From assembly GCA_023627715.1 (NCBI GenBank), contig JAMAHW010000102.1, forward strand, positions 62,001-126,000: DNA of 64,000 nt. Reading direction: 5' to 3'. Shown piece after piece: positions 36,375 to 47,892 of the stretch; within the stretch, counting starts at the first letter, position 1; every line of letters starts with the position of its first letter. Made by a program: the position numbers and the translations under genes. The notes under the pieces are model-generated. The model had not been told where the DNA came from. It worked only from the letters and a program-made list of their open reading frames with translations, and did not search any database. This DNA comes from Periconia sp. R9002 (taxonomy: Eukaryota > Ascomycota > Dothideomycetes > Pleosporales > Periconiaceae).

Positions 36375-36521
36375 ATGCAGTGCCCTACTTGTCAAGGCAA
36401 CGGTACCATCAAGTGCGATGCTTGCTACGGCAGCGGCTGCGGCGATTGCAAGTCCGGCAGAATAACCTGCCATGTATGTGAGTTACATACACCCCGGCTA
36501 CAAGATAACCTGGATGCTTGA
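36375..36521 (+). CDS. Four-CxxC zinc-knuckle microprotein, 48 aa
   Basis: The ATG at 36375 opens a 48-residue frame with four CxxC pairs: CPTCQGNG, CDACYGSG, CGDCKSGR and CHVC (Cys 3/6, 14/17, 22/25, 32/35). This is the spacing and Gly pattern of the DnaJ (Hsp40) cysteine-rich zinc-binding domain, here without a J domain. Two zinc ions would be expected. A strong donor (GTATGT, or GTGAGT four bases later) overlaps the fourth CxxC. A spliced form with a different C-terminus is therefore possible, for instance using an acceptor near 36529. Unspliced, the fourth CxxC is complete, which I prefer. A long C/T-rich leader precedes it. Function unknown; a redox or zinc-chaperone role is inference from the motif only. 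Confidence 0.6.
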   Translation: MQCPTCQGNGTIKCDACYGSGCGDCKSGRITCHVCELHTPRLQDNLDA

Positions 36522-37945
36522 TGCCCAGTTGGACCAGCGCCGTTTGTACAGCACACTGATTGCGTACCCATGGTTAGGTGAAGGCACAGGCGACATCAAT
36601 CACGACTGATTCCGCAATATCCCGCTGCCACACGTGCGAGCATACCTCCTACGCCGGCTGAGTTAGGAATCCGGGGAACGTTGGCTGGACGAACAGGGAT
36701 CCCTAGGTACGTTGGGTTGCCTTCTACCGCACTTCCGACTCTGTGAAACGTTGGGGGACCATTTCGCGCTGACAAGACGAATATAGCTTTTCACCCCATT
36801 TCTTCCCCCGTTTCACTTCCTCTCTGTGTTTTGTCTACTTTCATGTATATACCCCAAACCTTTTTTTTTTTGCTTGCCCTTGTCCGTCTTTTGCCAAGCA
36901 TGTGCTTTTCCCCTCGCAAAAGTCCACGATGGAGGACATGCTAGGCAACAGCCCCCCCGGCAACGACGGCATATCACCTATACCCCAATATTATCATTCA
37001 CCATTTTGATTCTTGAACCAATTTCCGAGCTGAAGCCGAAGCCTATGTGTCGTACCCATATTCTCAACCGGGCCGTATTCCAGCCCATTGGGCAACGTTG
37101 AGAGATTGGCCTAATTCTCTCCTGTAGGATCACGATTTCACTGGGATTTTGTGGGCTGGGGTGTGTGCATCTGTGCAATGTACGTAGGGTCATGGCCCTT
37201 GTTGTGTAAGGGGAAGGTGGGGAGGGTTCATTTCCGTTTCAAATTCTACGTTTTTTTTCTTTTTGGGGGATCTGCGTATGACGTGGTTGGTTGGGGATCA
37301 GCGGCTGGGGTGTTGTTTTGTTTGCGAGTTAGGTGACGGGATGGGATGGGTAGTGTAGCACAGCCACAACTTTTTTCCTTCGCTTCTCCATTACCCAACC
37401 GTAAGCCCTGATTCTCTTTTTTTCTTTCTTACATGCTGATGCGAAATTTCCTTTCGCCAATTGGCCTTGCCTTGTCTCTTGTCCTTCAGCCGTCCTCGTA
37501 CTCGGCAAGTCCAAAGCTTTTATGGGTACAGCAAACTAGCGTGGGCGTTGGTGTGGCATCATCATCATATCCTCGAGTTAAACGAAACCCGTTTCGAATC
37601 GATTCAATTTCGCCATTTCCTTCCAACTCCGTGACATATATTTGTTTTTGTCTCCTCCAACTCGCCCCGTCTGTCCCCCCACCCAACTACGAGCCAACGC
37701 AATCAATCCTATACCAAAGGAGGATGCCGACTCCGAATTCGCTTGTGAGCAAGCGATCTTTTCACCTGGCAAAAGGTGCGTGCCACGGCGCGCATGGACC
37801 AACGTCCTTACCTGTACAGCGAAATGCTACATGGAAGCCTATCCCTTTTCCGGGCGCCCCAACGGCTCTTCATTATGCACAGCCACACCTTGCATCAAAT
37901 CCAACAAGTCGGAGAAGGATGGCATTTGCAGGCTACACAGCAGCA
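36522..37945. other. Intergenic downstream of the CxxC gene
   Basis: Likely contains the 3' UTR of the CxxC gene and possibly further exons that I cannot define. The 201-codon frame at 37433-38038 has no recognisable domain and runs into R1 copy E, so it is not annotated. Confidence 0.4.
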
Positions 37946-38160
37946 GCACTCAGGTGTGGAAACAGCCCGCACTCACAATCCTCACTACTCTGCATAACGC
38001 TTAGAAGACGTATCCTTCTTAACATTATACTTCTTTAGAAGTAGGTAGGATAGTAGGAGACTCTTTCCATATAATATCTTTACTATTTCTCCTATACTAC
38101 GTAGGAATACCTTTCACAGAGGTAGGTATATGAGGTACCTCACTTTTGTTCGTGCAGGAT
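37946..38160 (-). repeat. R1 element copy E (inverted)
   Basis: Read on the minus strand it gives, in order, AGGAGAAATAGTAAAGATAT, TCCTACTATCCTACCTACTT, TAAGCGTTATGCAG, TTGTGAGTGCGGGCTG and CCACACCTGAGTGC. This is the same order as copies A-C. The distal (left) end is degenerate. No coding capacity. Confidence 0.7.
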
Positions 38161-39254
38161 CCATACATCAACACCCGCGTGTGCTCGAGCACGAGCTCCT
38201 GGTCACATATTGGGCCGATCGATCGATACCCAGCGGTCCTCCTCTCACAAATAGGATGGCCAAAGGAACAAGTTCCGAAACGTAGGTCCTTTGGAGCGTC
38301 TGGAGACGTGTGCTGTGCCACCCACCCAAGAAAAACCCTTGCATATCATTGATAGGTACATACAGCAATCGAGTCCTCCTTCCTTCCAGCATGTGCTGTC
38401 TTGTCTGTCCCACGAACGCGCCATGTCATTCGCCCAAATGCGCTAATTACATGTGCTGTGCTAGAGATTGGACGATGGACCGTTGCGACGCCGCCGCAAG
38501 GGAGCGTTAGGTGCACCATCACCAAATCATGGATGGCATGTAAGGGTCGACCAGGTAGTTGTGCGTTGTGTGTTGTGTACCGGTATGAGACCGGGTAGTT
38601 GGTTGTTCCAATCAGAAAAAAGGGTGGCCGTGCCGAGAGAGCAAAGAAAGCTCTTCTTATGCAAGTGCTCACCACCTTGTCCAGCTGAACTGCACAGACC
38701 TTCCTTCTCACTGGCTACCTATGTAGGGACCAACGAATTCCCATACGTCAGGGTCCGATTCCTTCCCTTCCCTCCAATCCCAATGTCCCTGACTGTATCT
38801 TGCCAAGGGTCAGATACCTGGCCTGTCTTTTGCCGAGTACGCATTACACACAGTGCACAACCTCAACCATTCGCTCGCAAACGCTTCTGCGTAGGTACCT
38901 AGGTAGGTACGGCGCCCCGAGTCACGTGTGCTCAGATTTCCAACCTTGGAATCAATTCAACATGAAGGTTTCCTTGGAAGGTTCGATATTTGGATGCACA
39001 TGATCTGCTGGGCATAACCGTGTCATGCGATCGGGCTGAGCTGAGACCACCTCAGGCAAGCTTGTGCGGCGAAGTCGTGTACAATGGTCGCCGTTTTTTT
39101 GTTTTCACTTGCTTCGGTCGACAGGTGTCGCGTGCCCGGTTTCAAGATCAGCATGTGTACCTATGTCCATACCAATCACTTTTCCCCCAACGAACTGGTC
39201 TGTTTATTCTCCTTTTCTGGTTACAAAAACGCACACCTATATCGTGGGTGGGTA
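38161..39254. other. Intergenic, no supported gene
   Basis: Short frames only. Contains CCTAGGTAGGTACC-type tracts and a GTCACGTG E-box at 38921-38928. Confidence 0.4.
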
Positions 39255-39362
39255 CAAAGTCAGCTCAACTCAACCAAGGGTGATACAATGAGCGATGAAT
39301 GTCCCAATACACCACGCCACGTGGTATCTCGATAACAAACGACTATGTACCTGGAGCTCAAG
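39255..39362 (+). repeat. R2 repeat copy c
   Basis: GGGTACAAAG near 39255, then CCCAATACACCACGCCACGT, the palindrome CCACGTGG (39317-39324), TCTCGATAACAAACGACT and CTGGAGCTCAA. It parallels copy b base for base, with transition differences. Confidence 0.65.
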
Positions 39363-40076
39363 TTAAAAGGATAAAAGGTTACATATCGCTAAATGCACCT
39401 TACGGCTATCACCGGATCCCCCATTGAGCGCTGCTTGGATATGCTTAAGGGAGAAAGCTGACATCCTCCATCACGATATGAACAGAAAGCATGATGATAC
39501 CATCCGTGGTTGTACAAAGGGCGATCATGATGAAGATCTAAATGCCGGGTAACAAAAGTGAACACGTTCTTCTCGGCTATAATGATACACAGCGCGAGTA
39601 TTCGGTAGGTGACCACGTGTATACACTCTTGAGGATTGGCATAGTCATACATACTATCAGCGCGGTAGTCTCTTAGCCGAATTCACAAGTTGCACGCAAG
39701 ATAAACCCCGACGCAGGTTGAAGAATGCAACACATCCTGTCATTTCCCCAAACTGTCATTAATTCATACAATTACCAAAGCAATTCATACCCCGTATCCC
39801 ATAAAAGCAAACTAAAAATGCGGCGGGCTGGAAACACGCCCGAGAAAGTGCGCGTTTTCGTCCTCATTGACCACCGAGTCTCTCATCAGCTTGCACATGA
39901 TTTTGTGCGTCTGTGAACTATGGCGTTCGAGTAGATCCGGGGGTGTTGCTACCGATGCTGGCGACAAAATTGCATTTTGACCTGATCAAAACGTCAATAA
40001 TGGAAACCTCTTGCATCATGATATTGGCGTAGCGTAGAGAGGAGAGGGGGAAGGGTGATGATCCAAACGAAACCAA
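39363..40076. other. 3' flank of FAR11
   Basis: No supported gene. AT-moderate, and probably contains the 3' UTR of the minus-strand FAR11 gene at its right side. Confidence 0.45.
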
Positions 40077-43000
40077 TCACCAGTCTACAGAGACAGGTTC
40101 AAGATCGGGATCGTGTTCATCGCCCCAATCCATCTTCTCCAACTCACGTCTAAAGAAATCCTGCTCCTCCTCCAGTACGCCAACTGCGGCTCCCATAGCC
40201 TCGGGGTATCTCTTCAAGTTGTGCCAGTGCGTCAAAGCTCGCAAGGCTTGTTCCAACGGAACACTCTCGTCAACCTCCGCGTCGACGTCGCTTCCTGCCA
40301 ACCAATCGTCTCGGAGCTCCGGCTGGCAATACAAGTATACAGCAGTAATTACGCGCATATTTGATGATCGCCATTTCCGTCCGCAGTACGGGACCTGATT
40401 CTTGAACAGCTTGAGTGTGTACAGACGCAGCTCAGGTTGGGGGACCTTTAAGCTTTTCCGCAGAAATTGCGAAGACTTGTACGAGACGAGCATTAGATTA
40501 CGGTGTGCTTTGTTCTTGCACATCTTCTGCATTATGCGGAGATAGTTGATGGAAGTAAAAAAAGCCCGCCATGAGAAGTCTGTGATGGGCTCCTTTGGTA
40601 GCTCGTTAGTGGGGTAGCCCAGCTCATCAACTTCGGGCGGTTGTGACACGGTCGGGTTAGACGGCTGGTCAATCTCTGAGTCCTGGCTCATGTTCTCGTC
40701 TCTTGTCATTCGAATGGGCGGGGGTACTGCACTGTCCGAGTCTGATCCGAGATCAGCTTTCTCCTCTGGAGCCTCCGGCTCGACGCCTTTTCTCGAATGA
40801 ACTCGGCAAAAGTAAAAGAAGCTGTATCTATTAGCAAATGTTCCAAGCGATTGTAGACACATATCATCATACTTGAGCTCCTCTTGTTGACATTTGAAAT
40901 TCACAACTTTCTCAATCTCCTGCAACTGCAATAGTTTGAGAATGAGAGGAACGTAGCTGGAATCTACGAGAAGCTGCGTTATGTATTCGAACTTTAATAT
41001 ATCTACGGCAGACAGTCAGCATCTACCATGAACCTCGTTCGACGAAACTTACGAGAGACCTTGAACCATTTCAACATTAAAATCAGAATGCCAGAAACCG
41101 CCTTATCGAGGATTTCTTGTACACGCATAGTATCCAGCTCGTCATTTGTAGCCACGGTGGGGTTATGTCCATTGATTCCGTTGGTTTGTCCCCCGTTGGC
41201 GTTCTGATCCTGGTACTGAAAACCACTTTGCAGACCATTGGGTCCGTTGGCTTGAGTGACAAGAGCTGTTACGTGCGACAAGATTGCCTTGATGAGAACA
41301 ATGATAATAGACTGTAGGATAGGAAGTGATTTTTGCTGTGGGTGTGTCAGATAGTTTGGTGATGGTGACCATTTGGCAGAGTCAACTTACATAACACGCT
41401 TCTACCAAGTCCATTCTTTCCTCGATACTCCCTGCTTGTGGTGGCTCCTTTGATACTTGATCTTGCTTTGGTTCAAGCGACAGCTCACTTATATCCGGAT
41501 GCTCGTCTGCACCTGACCAGCCTCGTTCATACTTCATGAACTGGACCCGTTCGTCCCATAACTGCTTCATCGCACGAGTAGCTCGCATGCGCTTAGCAAA
41601 AAGATCTGCGGCCTCCAAAATTGAGGTAGGTATGTCAGGACCCTCCCATTTCCGGCCAACGAGCAAGTCTTGAAGGTCAGTTGAGCCTTTTCCACCTAGT
41701 TTGTTGCTCGATTCGTCTAGAGGTGGGTATAGAAAAGGAAACATCTGATTCGTTTGATAATTCTGCTTTTTCCCACCCTTACCGCCGGGGCCACCAGGGG
41801 ACGGTGGGGGAGATGGCGCGGGAGTTGCGATGTGAACAGGTTGGTGAAGAATCGATGTGTTGTTACCACTTGTTTCTCCTAAACCAGACCCAAACACATG
41901 ATTTCCAGCGGCTTTATTTGGATGGTTCTTAAGTGGAGGAAGGATGGAGTTATTTTCAGGCTCCAAAGGGAAAAGAGGAGGTGGAGGATTGTAGGCGGGA
42001 TACTTGGAAAGGATCTCCTGTCTGAATAGATGATAATCCAGAGGTGACGCGGTAATGAGAGGTTGTCCTCTCGCATCTGATGATTCAAGATTCTGGTCCT
42101 TGAAAGAGTCTTTTGCTTTATTCACTTGAGATAGACCACCGAATGTGACCAACATAGTCTTCCATACCAATAGACAGATTTTCGCAAGTGGTAGACTTAT
42201 CGTGTCATCCCACCGCAACTTTGCAACGAGCTCGAAGAGCTGCATGAGTAAACCTGGATCCTGCAGACCCAAAATGGCACTTCTGATGCTGAGATCATTG
42301 TCGTCTTTCTCAGTTACTCGTGCGACTTCCAGAACAACAGACACAGCGGTCATGGCACACCATACCTCACGACGCTCAGCCTCTTTTCCGTCACGAGGAG
42401 CATCAGGGTTTACTTCAACGCCACAAGCGCGAAGACACGATGAACGTAGCACATCTACGATGCCTTGAAGGCCATCCTGTTCCACAAGAAGCCGAACGTT
42501 CTTCTTCATCAGCTGCACTTGTTGTTGAGACAAAGTGTACGTGCCTGTCGAATGACCATCGCTGCTGCTTGAAATCTGTTGAGTGGCCGTATCGGCCTCC
42601 GTATCATCTGCTTCAAGACCGGCAGTCTCGTACCAACATCCCAGTAAGATATATACCAACGCCTCAAGTTTCTTAAGCCTCAAGACCGGGTCGGAATGTT
42701 TCAAATGACCGATAAGACCTTTCAGAAATTCGACCTGTTGCTGTCGAGTAGCTTTGGACCAGTCCAACTCGTTGTCCTCGTACGTAGAACTACCGTCTAG
42801 ACCACGAAACGTAACCCACTCTTGTGCAAAGGAACTGTGGGTTTTCAAGAGCATCGCTTGCTCTTCGACGCTGTAGGAGAACCACTCCTCAATCTCATCC
42901 TCGAAGGATGAAGCATCTTCATAAGTGAAGGCATATGGAGTCGGCTCACCGCTGGGCAGATCTTTGACGAGATTCTGGAGCTGTTGGAGAGATAGCGAGT

Positions 43001-43316
43001 CGGATGGGTGTGTTGGCGGTGGAGCAGGAGGCGCGGGGGGAGGTAAATGAAGCGGAGCAGGAGGAACCGTGCCGGATCTTTGGAGCCCTGGGCGCGAGCG
43101 GATCGACGCGGTGGTGTCGTCAGTGGTAGCAGGTGGGTTCGCGCTTTCGTCCAAGAGGAGACCCTGTTGCTCAGCGGTATCTAGCGGCAGGTTGAGCTCT
43201 GCTTCGGTAGGCTCAGCTTCTATAATGTGCGTCTGGGTCCCAGAAAGGCCTAGCAGCTCGGCTTCATCGACGACGGGGGGGACGAGGGGTGCCTCGGGCG
43301 CATTGGTGCTTTCCAT
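40077..43316 (-). CDS. FAR11: Far11/STRIP homologue, STRIPAK complex subunit
   Basis: Exons are 43316-41391, 41335-41053, 41002-40873 and 40827-40077, giving 1029 residues. Introns of 55, 50 and 45 nt all have GT-AG ends and restore family sequence (EACY-QKSLPILQSIIIVLIKAIL; WFKVSH-ILKFEYITQLL; QQEELK-YSFFYFCRVHS). A disordered Pro-rich N-terminus (to about 120) precedes the N1221-type domain (EEWFSYSVEEQAMLLK through LWDERVQFMKYERGW). The DUF3402-type domain ends with HRNLMLVSYKSSQFLRKSLK, LYTLKLFKNQVPYCGRKWR and NMRVITAVYLYC. STRIP proteins scaffold PP2A-striatin-GCK kinase complexes. In filamentous fungi these control hyphal fusion, septation and fruiting, and in yeast Far11 acts in pheromone arrest and TORC2 signalling. 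The start is the ATG of the long first exon. Confidence 0.95.
40828..40872 (-). other. 45-nt stop-free intron in FAR11
   Basis: Donor GTATGA, branch GCTAAT, acceptor AATAG. The length is a multiple of three and it has no stop, so retention would insert 15 residues (YDDMCLQSLGTFANR) between EELK and YSFF without breaking the frame. Confidence 0.8.
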
Positions 43317-44130
43317 AGCAGCAGCCCGTGTTATTCGATTTGGGCTTCGGAGGCGGCAGAGTCAATGTAGGTGAAAATGCGACAAGCATACCTATTTGAC
43401 GTAGAGATCACGGCAGTTCCATGGTCTCCAACGAGAACACAACGTACAGCGCACACGATATGGGCACAGGCACGAGTGTGGTGTTGTCTCTTTCCTCGGA
43501 AGTGGGCTGTTGTTGCCCGCAATGCCAAGACCTCACGACCGTGCATGCGGCGTACGTGTTCGCAGATTCAAGTACATATGTAGTGGGTATCAAGACGGGA
43601 GGCACCTTTTTGCACCACAAGAAAAAAAATTAAGATTCATTGAAAAACCTCCTCTCCCTGTGTATGTTTGCAATAGAATGAAAAGCTGTAAAAGATTCTG
43701 GGAGCTCACGCTCTCCTTCAGGACACAAATCCACCAAGAGCGCCGTTTGCCGTGCGCCTGCCAACATGTGTTCCGCCCCTTCCTACTACGCCTATTGTTG
43801 AAACCAACCGGAAATGCATACGCTGCACCACTCCCTTGAGCGTTGCTAGAAAAATATGGCGTATGCCGCACGAATAAGAGCCCACAGAAGAAGTGTTTGC
43901 AACAAGTTCCTTGGTAGAGTTTGTTGTCGACATATCGAACTCATCTTCGTAAAGAGAATGCACTTTGTAAACATATCGTCCGTCAGAAAAGAAAGGCCAC
44001 TCTCGTGGATGAGGGCATCTAGGCTCGTCCTTGTAGAGGGCTACCAGTTTGCTGCACTATCATATGACGGCTGCTTCCTGGTAGTCCTGCTGATAAATAA
44101 TGTGTGCTTTCATTACATATTTCTTGCAAC
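43317..44130. other. Intergenic between FAR11 promoter and CBF1 3' end
   Basis: No supported frame. Short opposing frames only. The FAR11 promoter should lie at the left side. Confidence 0.5.
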
Positions 44131-45093
44131 TCAGCTGGATCCACTTTGATCGGAATTGTTTTCGCGTTCCTTGATCTCGTCGGGCACAATGCCGGCATTC
44201 TCACAGGCGCGCTTGTAGATGGCGCATTCGTCCCAAGCCCTTTGAACTTCCGATTTAAACTTGTCGCAGCTGGAGCTTAATTCAGTGATGGCTTGCTCGG
44301 TGAGAAGCTTCTCTAGCGTCCACTTCTCGATGTTCTGTTGTTCATTCTCCTTTAATTGGGTGATGAACTGGACTGCTCGCTGCAGAATAGAGCCTTTGTT
44401 CTTCTCGCAGCCCGGAACAATCTTGGCAAGTTCGTTGATTCCTTCATTGATGGTTTCACGACGACGTCTCTCCACTAAAAATCAGTAATGTTAGCCCTGA
44501 AAAGCTGAAAGCGCGTGGGTGTTAGACTTGCCTTCCTTGTGATTATCTCTGCGAACCTTGTGCCACTCCTCAGTTCCGACTTGGGGTTTATGAGTAGCTG
44601 TAGCAGGAGGCGAGTCATTGACCGCAGGCTGTCCTCCACGAGTCGTCGATGTAGCCGCCTTCAGGGCTTCAAGGCTGAAGTCGGGCATGCCAGATTGCTG
44701 CTGATGATGATCACCCATGTTAAATGATGATCCATCGCCCGCAGATGCCTGTGCTTGGAAGGACAGTTCTGTAGCCTGAGGAACCGTCATCTGGTGATAA
44801 GCGAGGGCGGCGGCGGCAGTATCACCGACGCTCGCAGTATTACCGCCCCCGTTGTGGTGCACATCGAACTGTTGCTGCATGTCGTCGTCGTTGGTAGAAG
44901 AGTTATGTGCGACAAGGAAGGATGCGGTTGCTTGATCACTCAAGTCGTTGGTGTTGTTGGTAGAGGGCGCGGAGCGGGTGGGGCCCTGGTCGCGAGAGTC
45001 GCGCTTTCGCTTGTTGTTATTACTGTGCATGGAATCATGAACACCCAGGCCCGTCTTGGACGTGTCAGTTGGGTAACCGGCAGTGTCTGCCAT
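44131..45093 (-). CDS. CBF1: Cbf1-type bHLH transcription factor
   Basis: Exons are 45093-44532 and 44474-44131, giving 301 residues. The intron has a GC donor: GCAAGT ... GGCTAAC ... TTTTAG, 57 nt. It joins RRDNHKE to V-ERRRRETINEGINEL, restoring the uninterrupted basic helix. The N-terminal ~170 residues are Gln/Asn/Ser/Thr-rich with a basic KRKRDSRD. The bHLH covers about 178-240 (EEWHKVRRDNHKEVERRRRE split at the intron, KIVPGCEKNKGSILQRAVQFI). A coiled coil follows (NEQQNIEKWTLEKLLTEQ). Cbf1 binds RTCACRTG in promoters (sulphur and methionine genes, respiration) and, in yeasts with point centromeres, CDEI. In filamentous fungi only the transcriptional role is expected. Confidence 0.93.
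44475..44531 (-). other. GC-AG intron in the bHLH gene
   Basis: The donor is GCAAGT, matching the consensus except T to C at position 2. No GT donor nearby gives the right phase. The branch is GGCTAAC. Confidence 0.85.
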
Positions 45094-47092
45094 TGTGCTT
45101 TCCGATCAGGGGGAGAAGGGTAGATGTGTAGAACTATGGGAGCTCACGCAAAGCGACGGCTCTCGCAAAGGGCAATCGTGGTGGCTGTGGGGGACGAGGA
45201 GGATGGTTCGACGGCAGGGTGCCAATGATCAGAGTCGCAACAGGACAACAAAAGGCGAGCAGTACACAGAGTCGTATGGTGCAGTGCGCTTGTAGCAGTC
45301 ATAAGCTGGTCAAGAGCATACACGAACCTGTCAAAAGAACAAACGTTAGCATCAACAGTGACGTGTTGGTGTTCGACTCCACATGGCGAGGGGCTCGTCG
45401 CATCCATTGCCTGTCAAGAGCTGTTGGAACAGCCGTCAAGGAAGCATTGCAATGGCGCCGGATGCTTTGCCCCCAGAACTGCAGTCGCTTCGTGCTTGAT
45501 TGTTTCTCGATGCGCGCGCGGCGCGACCGGGCGTGAAAAAGCACCCACGGCAGTCGCAATGTGGGCAGGTATTGGGGGAAAATCGCGTCATGGCTATGCG
45601 ATACAATGTCGAGCCCATAGTGGTGCTCGTAGCATCTTGAAAATGAAAGTAGACGTTGGCTTACCTCTAGTTTGGGATCTGCCCCGGTGGAGGAGTACGA
45701 TGTCACCTGATTGCCAGTTCCGCGTTGAGGTAAGCAAGTGGACAAGACAGTAGATAGTAGTTCGGCGGGAGGTGACGGGATTTGGGGGGCAAAGCGGAAG
45801 GCAAGAGAGAAAACAAATAGGCAAATGGAGTCTTGAAAGTAGACGAAAGCCACTTGGATTGGAATGGTTGGCGTGGTGTTGAGCGAGATATTGCACAAAG
45901 AGCAGTATATGGATTCGAGTATGGTCGACAGACTGGAGGTAAGGTGATCAAGGTCACGCGGATGAGGACTGAGGGCTGCCCTTCTTCTTTAATGCTCCTG
46001 CGCCGCGGCGAAGCCACTAGCCGCGAGCCCAGCCAATCAGCGCGGGACATGGGCCATGTGCACCCCATCCGTTAGCGCACCGAACCAGTAGGTACTGCAT
46101 CACACAACATGGACATATTCACACCAGCCATTCTGTATTTCACTTTTCCAGGAAGCCATTCACATACACACACAAACACACACTCTGATTCCCGTGTTCC
46201 TTCGAATACCCGTGTGTTTCCATGCATGGTGTTGCAGCAAGACGCCTTTTGCCCATGTTGGTTTCCGTGCGTGGACCCAGACTGCGGTAGCTACCTAGGT
46301 ACGTACACACCCCCACCATACCGTACCTAACAAACATATTCATCCAGCCAAACTTTCAAATGCCGCGAGTAATTACCAAGTTATGTACATACCTACATAC
46401 AGGCAGTGCGACATGCTCGACACTGCAAATACGGCACTGCACACCCACACACCCACGCCCGCTCGCTCCACTCCACTCCACTCCACCCCCCTACCTACCT
46501 ATCTACACAAATATGCCTTATCAATCACTCACGCGCTCTCCCGTGCTCGTGAAGAGTTCATGTGGCGGCAACACTTGCCTAGGCTATCCTGCACTGTGCA
46601 TGCATGTGACCGCCCTCCCCACACACCTACATCTTCCGCAGCTGACACATAGCCACTCGCATCCTCTGCTACATGTACATACCTTCCCTTTCACCTCTTC
46701 TTTACATGCATTTACTCTTGTCCCCACTCTCCTTCTTTCTACCGTTTCAAACATTTAGCCCGCGTCGTTTTGTACCCATGAATGAATCCAACGTCACGTA
46801 CTGGGCTACCATACATCCTCCATACACCCTCCATCACCACTTGGGATTATTGATGAACGGCCTTTCCTCGTGATCGATATTGCAACCTTGCGTAGGAGCC
46901 ATGTCCCACAGCAGCCAATGACGTCCTTCAACAGAGCCCCTGGTCTGCAGACATGCATAAAGCAGTCCTACCCGTCGTCGACTGAACCTTTTCACTGATG
47001 CAAGCTGCCTCTCTTTCTTCGAGTATGTAGAGGATTATGTATTGTAGGATGACAGTGATACATAAAACTCTTTAACCTACATGTAATGCCCT
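45094..47092. other. Leader of CBF1 and intergenic DNA
   Basis: 45094-45900 is probably promoter and leader of CBF1. The 199-codon minus frame there (45299-45898) lacks domains. 46140-46760 is rich in CACACA and CTACCTAC tracts. No gene supported. Confidence 0.45.
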
Positions 47093-47383
47093 GTCACGCG
47101 GGTGTTGTTACATCCCGCACTCACAAGCTAGTGTTATAGGTGCTTCTTGCAAGGCATCTTCTATACCAATGTACATGAGTATATGTACATAACCAGGTAT
47201 CTTTATTGGAAATATTCTTCAGCAGTACTACTGGAGGAGAAACACCAAAACTATTCTACAGAATAGCTTGCCTGGTATTCTACTTACTTCTAACAGAATT
47301 CCAATCTCAGGGAGAAGGGTACTTTAGACGTTGTATGTGAAGCAATGGGTGTTGTGAATACTAACTATTTCGACACCTGGGTG
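47093..47383 (+). repeat. R1 element copy C (MITE-like)
   Basis: About 290 bp and the clearest pair of termini. The left end GTCACGCGGGTGTTG, then ATCCCGCACTCACAAGC, aligns to the complement of the right end (GACACCCAGGTGTCG, then ATTCACAACACCCA). Inside, CTGGAGGAGAAACACCAAAA and TGGTATTCTACTTACTTCT match copy B with transitions. The 94-codon frame at 47345-47629 begins inside the repeat and is not credited. Confidence 0.75.
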
Positions 47384-47892
47384 TCTGTTTCGGTCACACA
47401 TCACAAATTGGACCATGTCCCTCATTTCTCAGCAGTAAGTCTAACGAAGAATATCGTGTGCGCTCAAGCACATGCAAAAGCTGAACCAAGACGAGACAGA
47501 TCAGCACACTACATAGCTGTAAATCACTCGCTATGGAATTCCCAAGGTGCACAAGGACTATGTATTCTCCTCGTTGACGATATAAAAAAGAGGGGTTTCC
47601 CACTTCTCGCCGGTGAAGACCAACATTGAATTGATGACTTAGGACTCGTGGTGAACAGAGATCAATGCAATGCAGCTGTTGCCTGGCACGCTGGAAATGC
47701 TAGTAGTTTCCACGGCCTAGCGGCTTGGCGCGGCCAGTCGCAGCGACGCAGACGACGAATTTCCCAAACCATCCAGCTCGCTATAGTCATACCCAACAAC
47801 GTCCCCTCAATTTCCTCAATTCGATACCCTTTCCCCTGCATCACGCGTGCTTTCTTCCCAACTCTTTATTAGAATACTTGATTTGCCAAAAA
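47384..47892. other. Promoter/leader region of YAG7
   Basis: No gene. The pyrimidine-rich leader begins at about 47790. Confidence 0.5.

Noticed and set aside
45299..45898. 199-codon minus frame upstream of CBF1
   Set aside because: No recognisable domain and opposing frames are equally open. Probably CBF1 leader.
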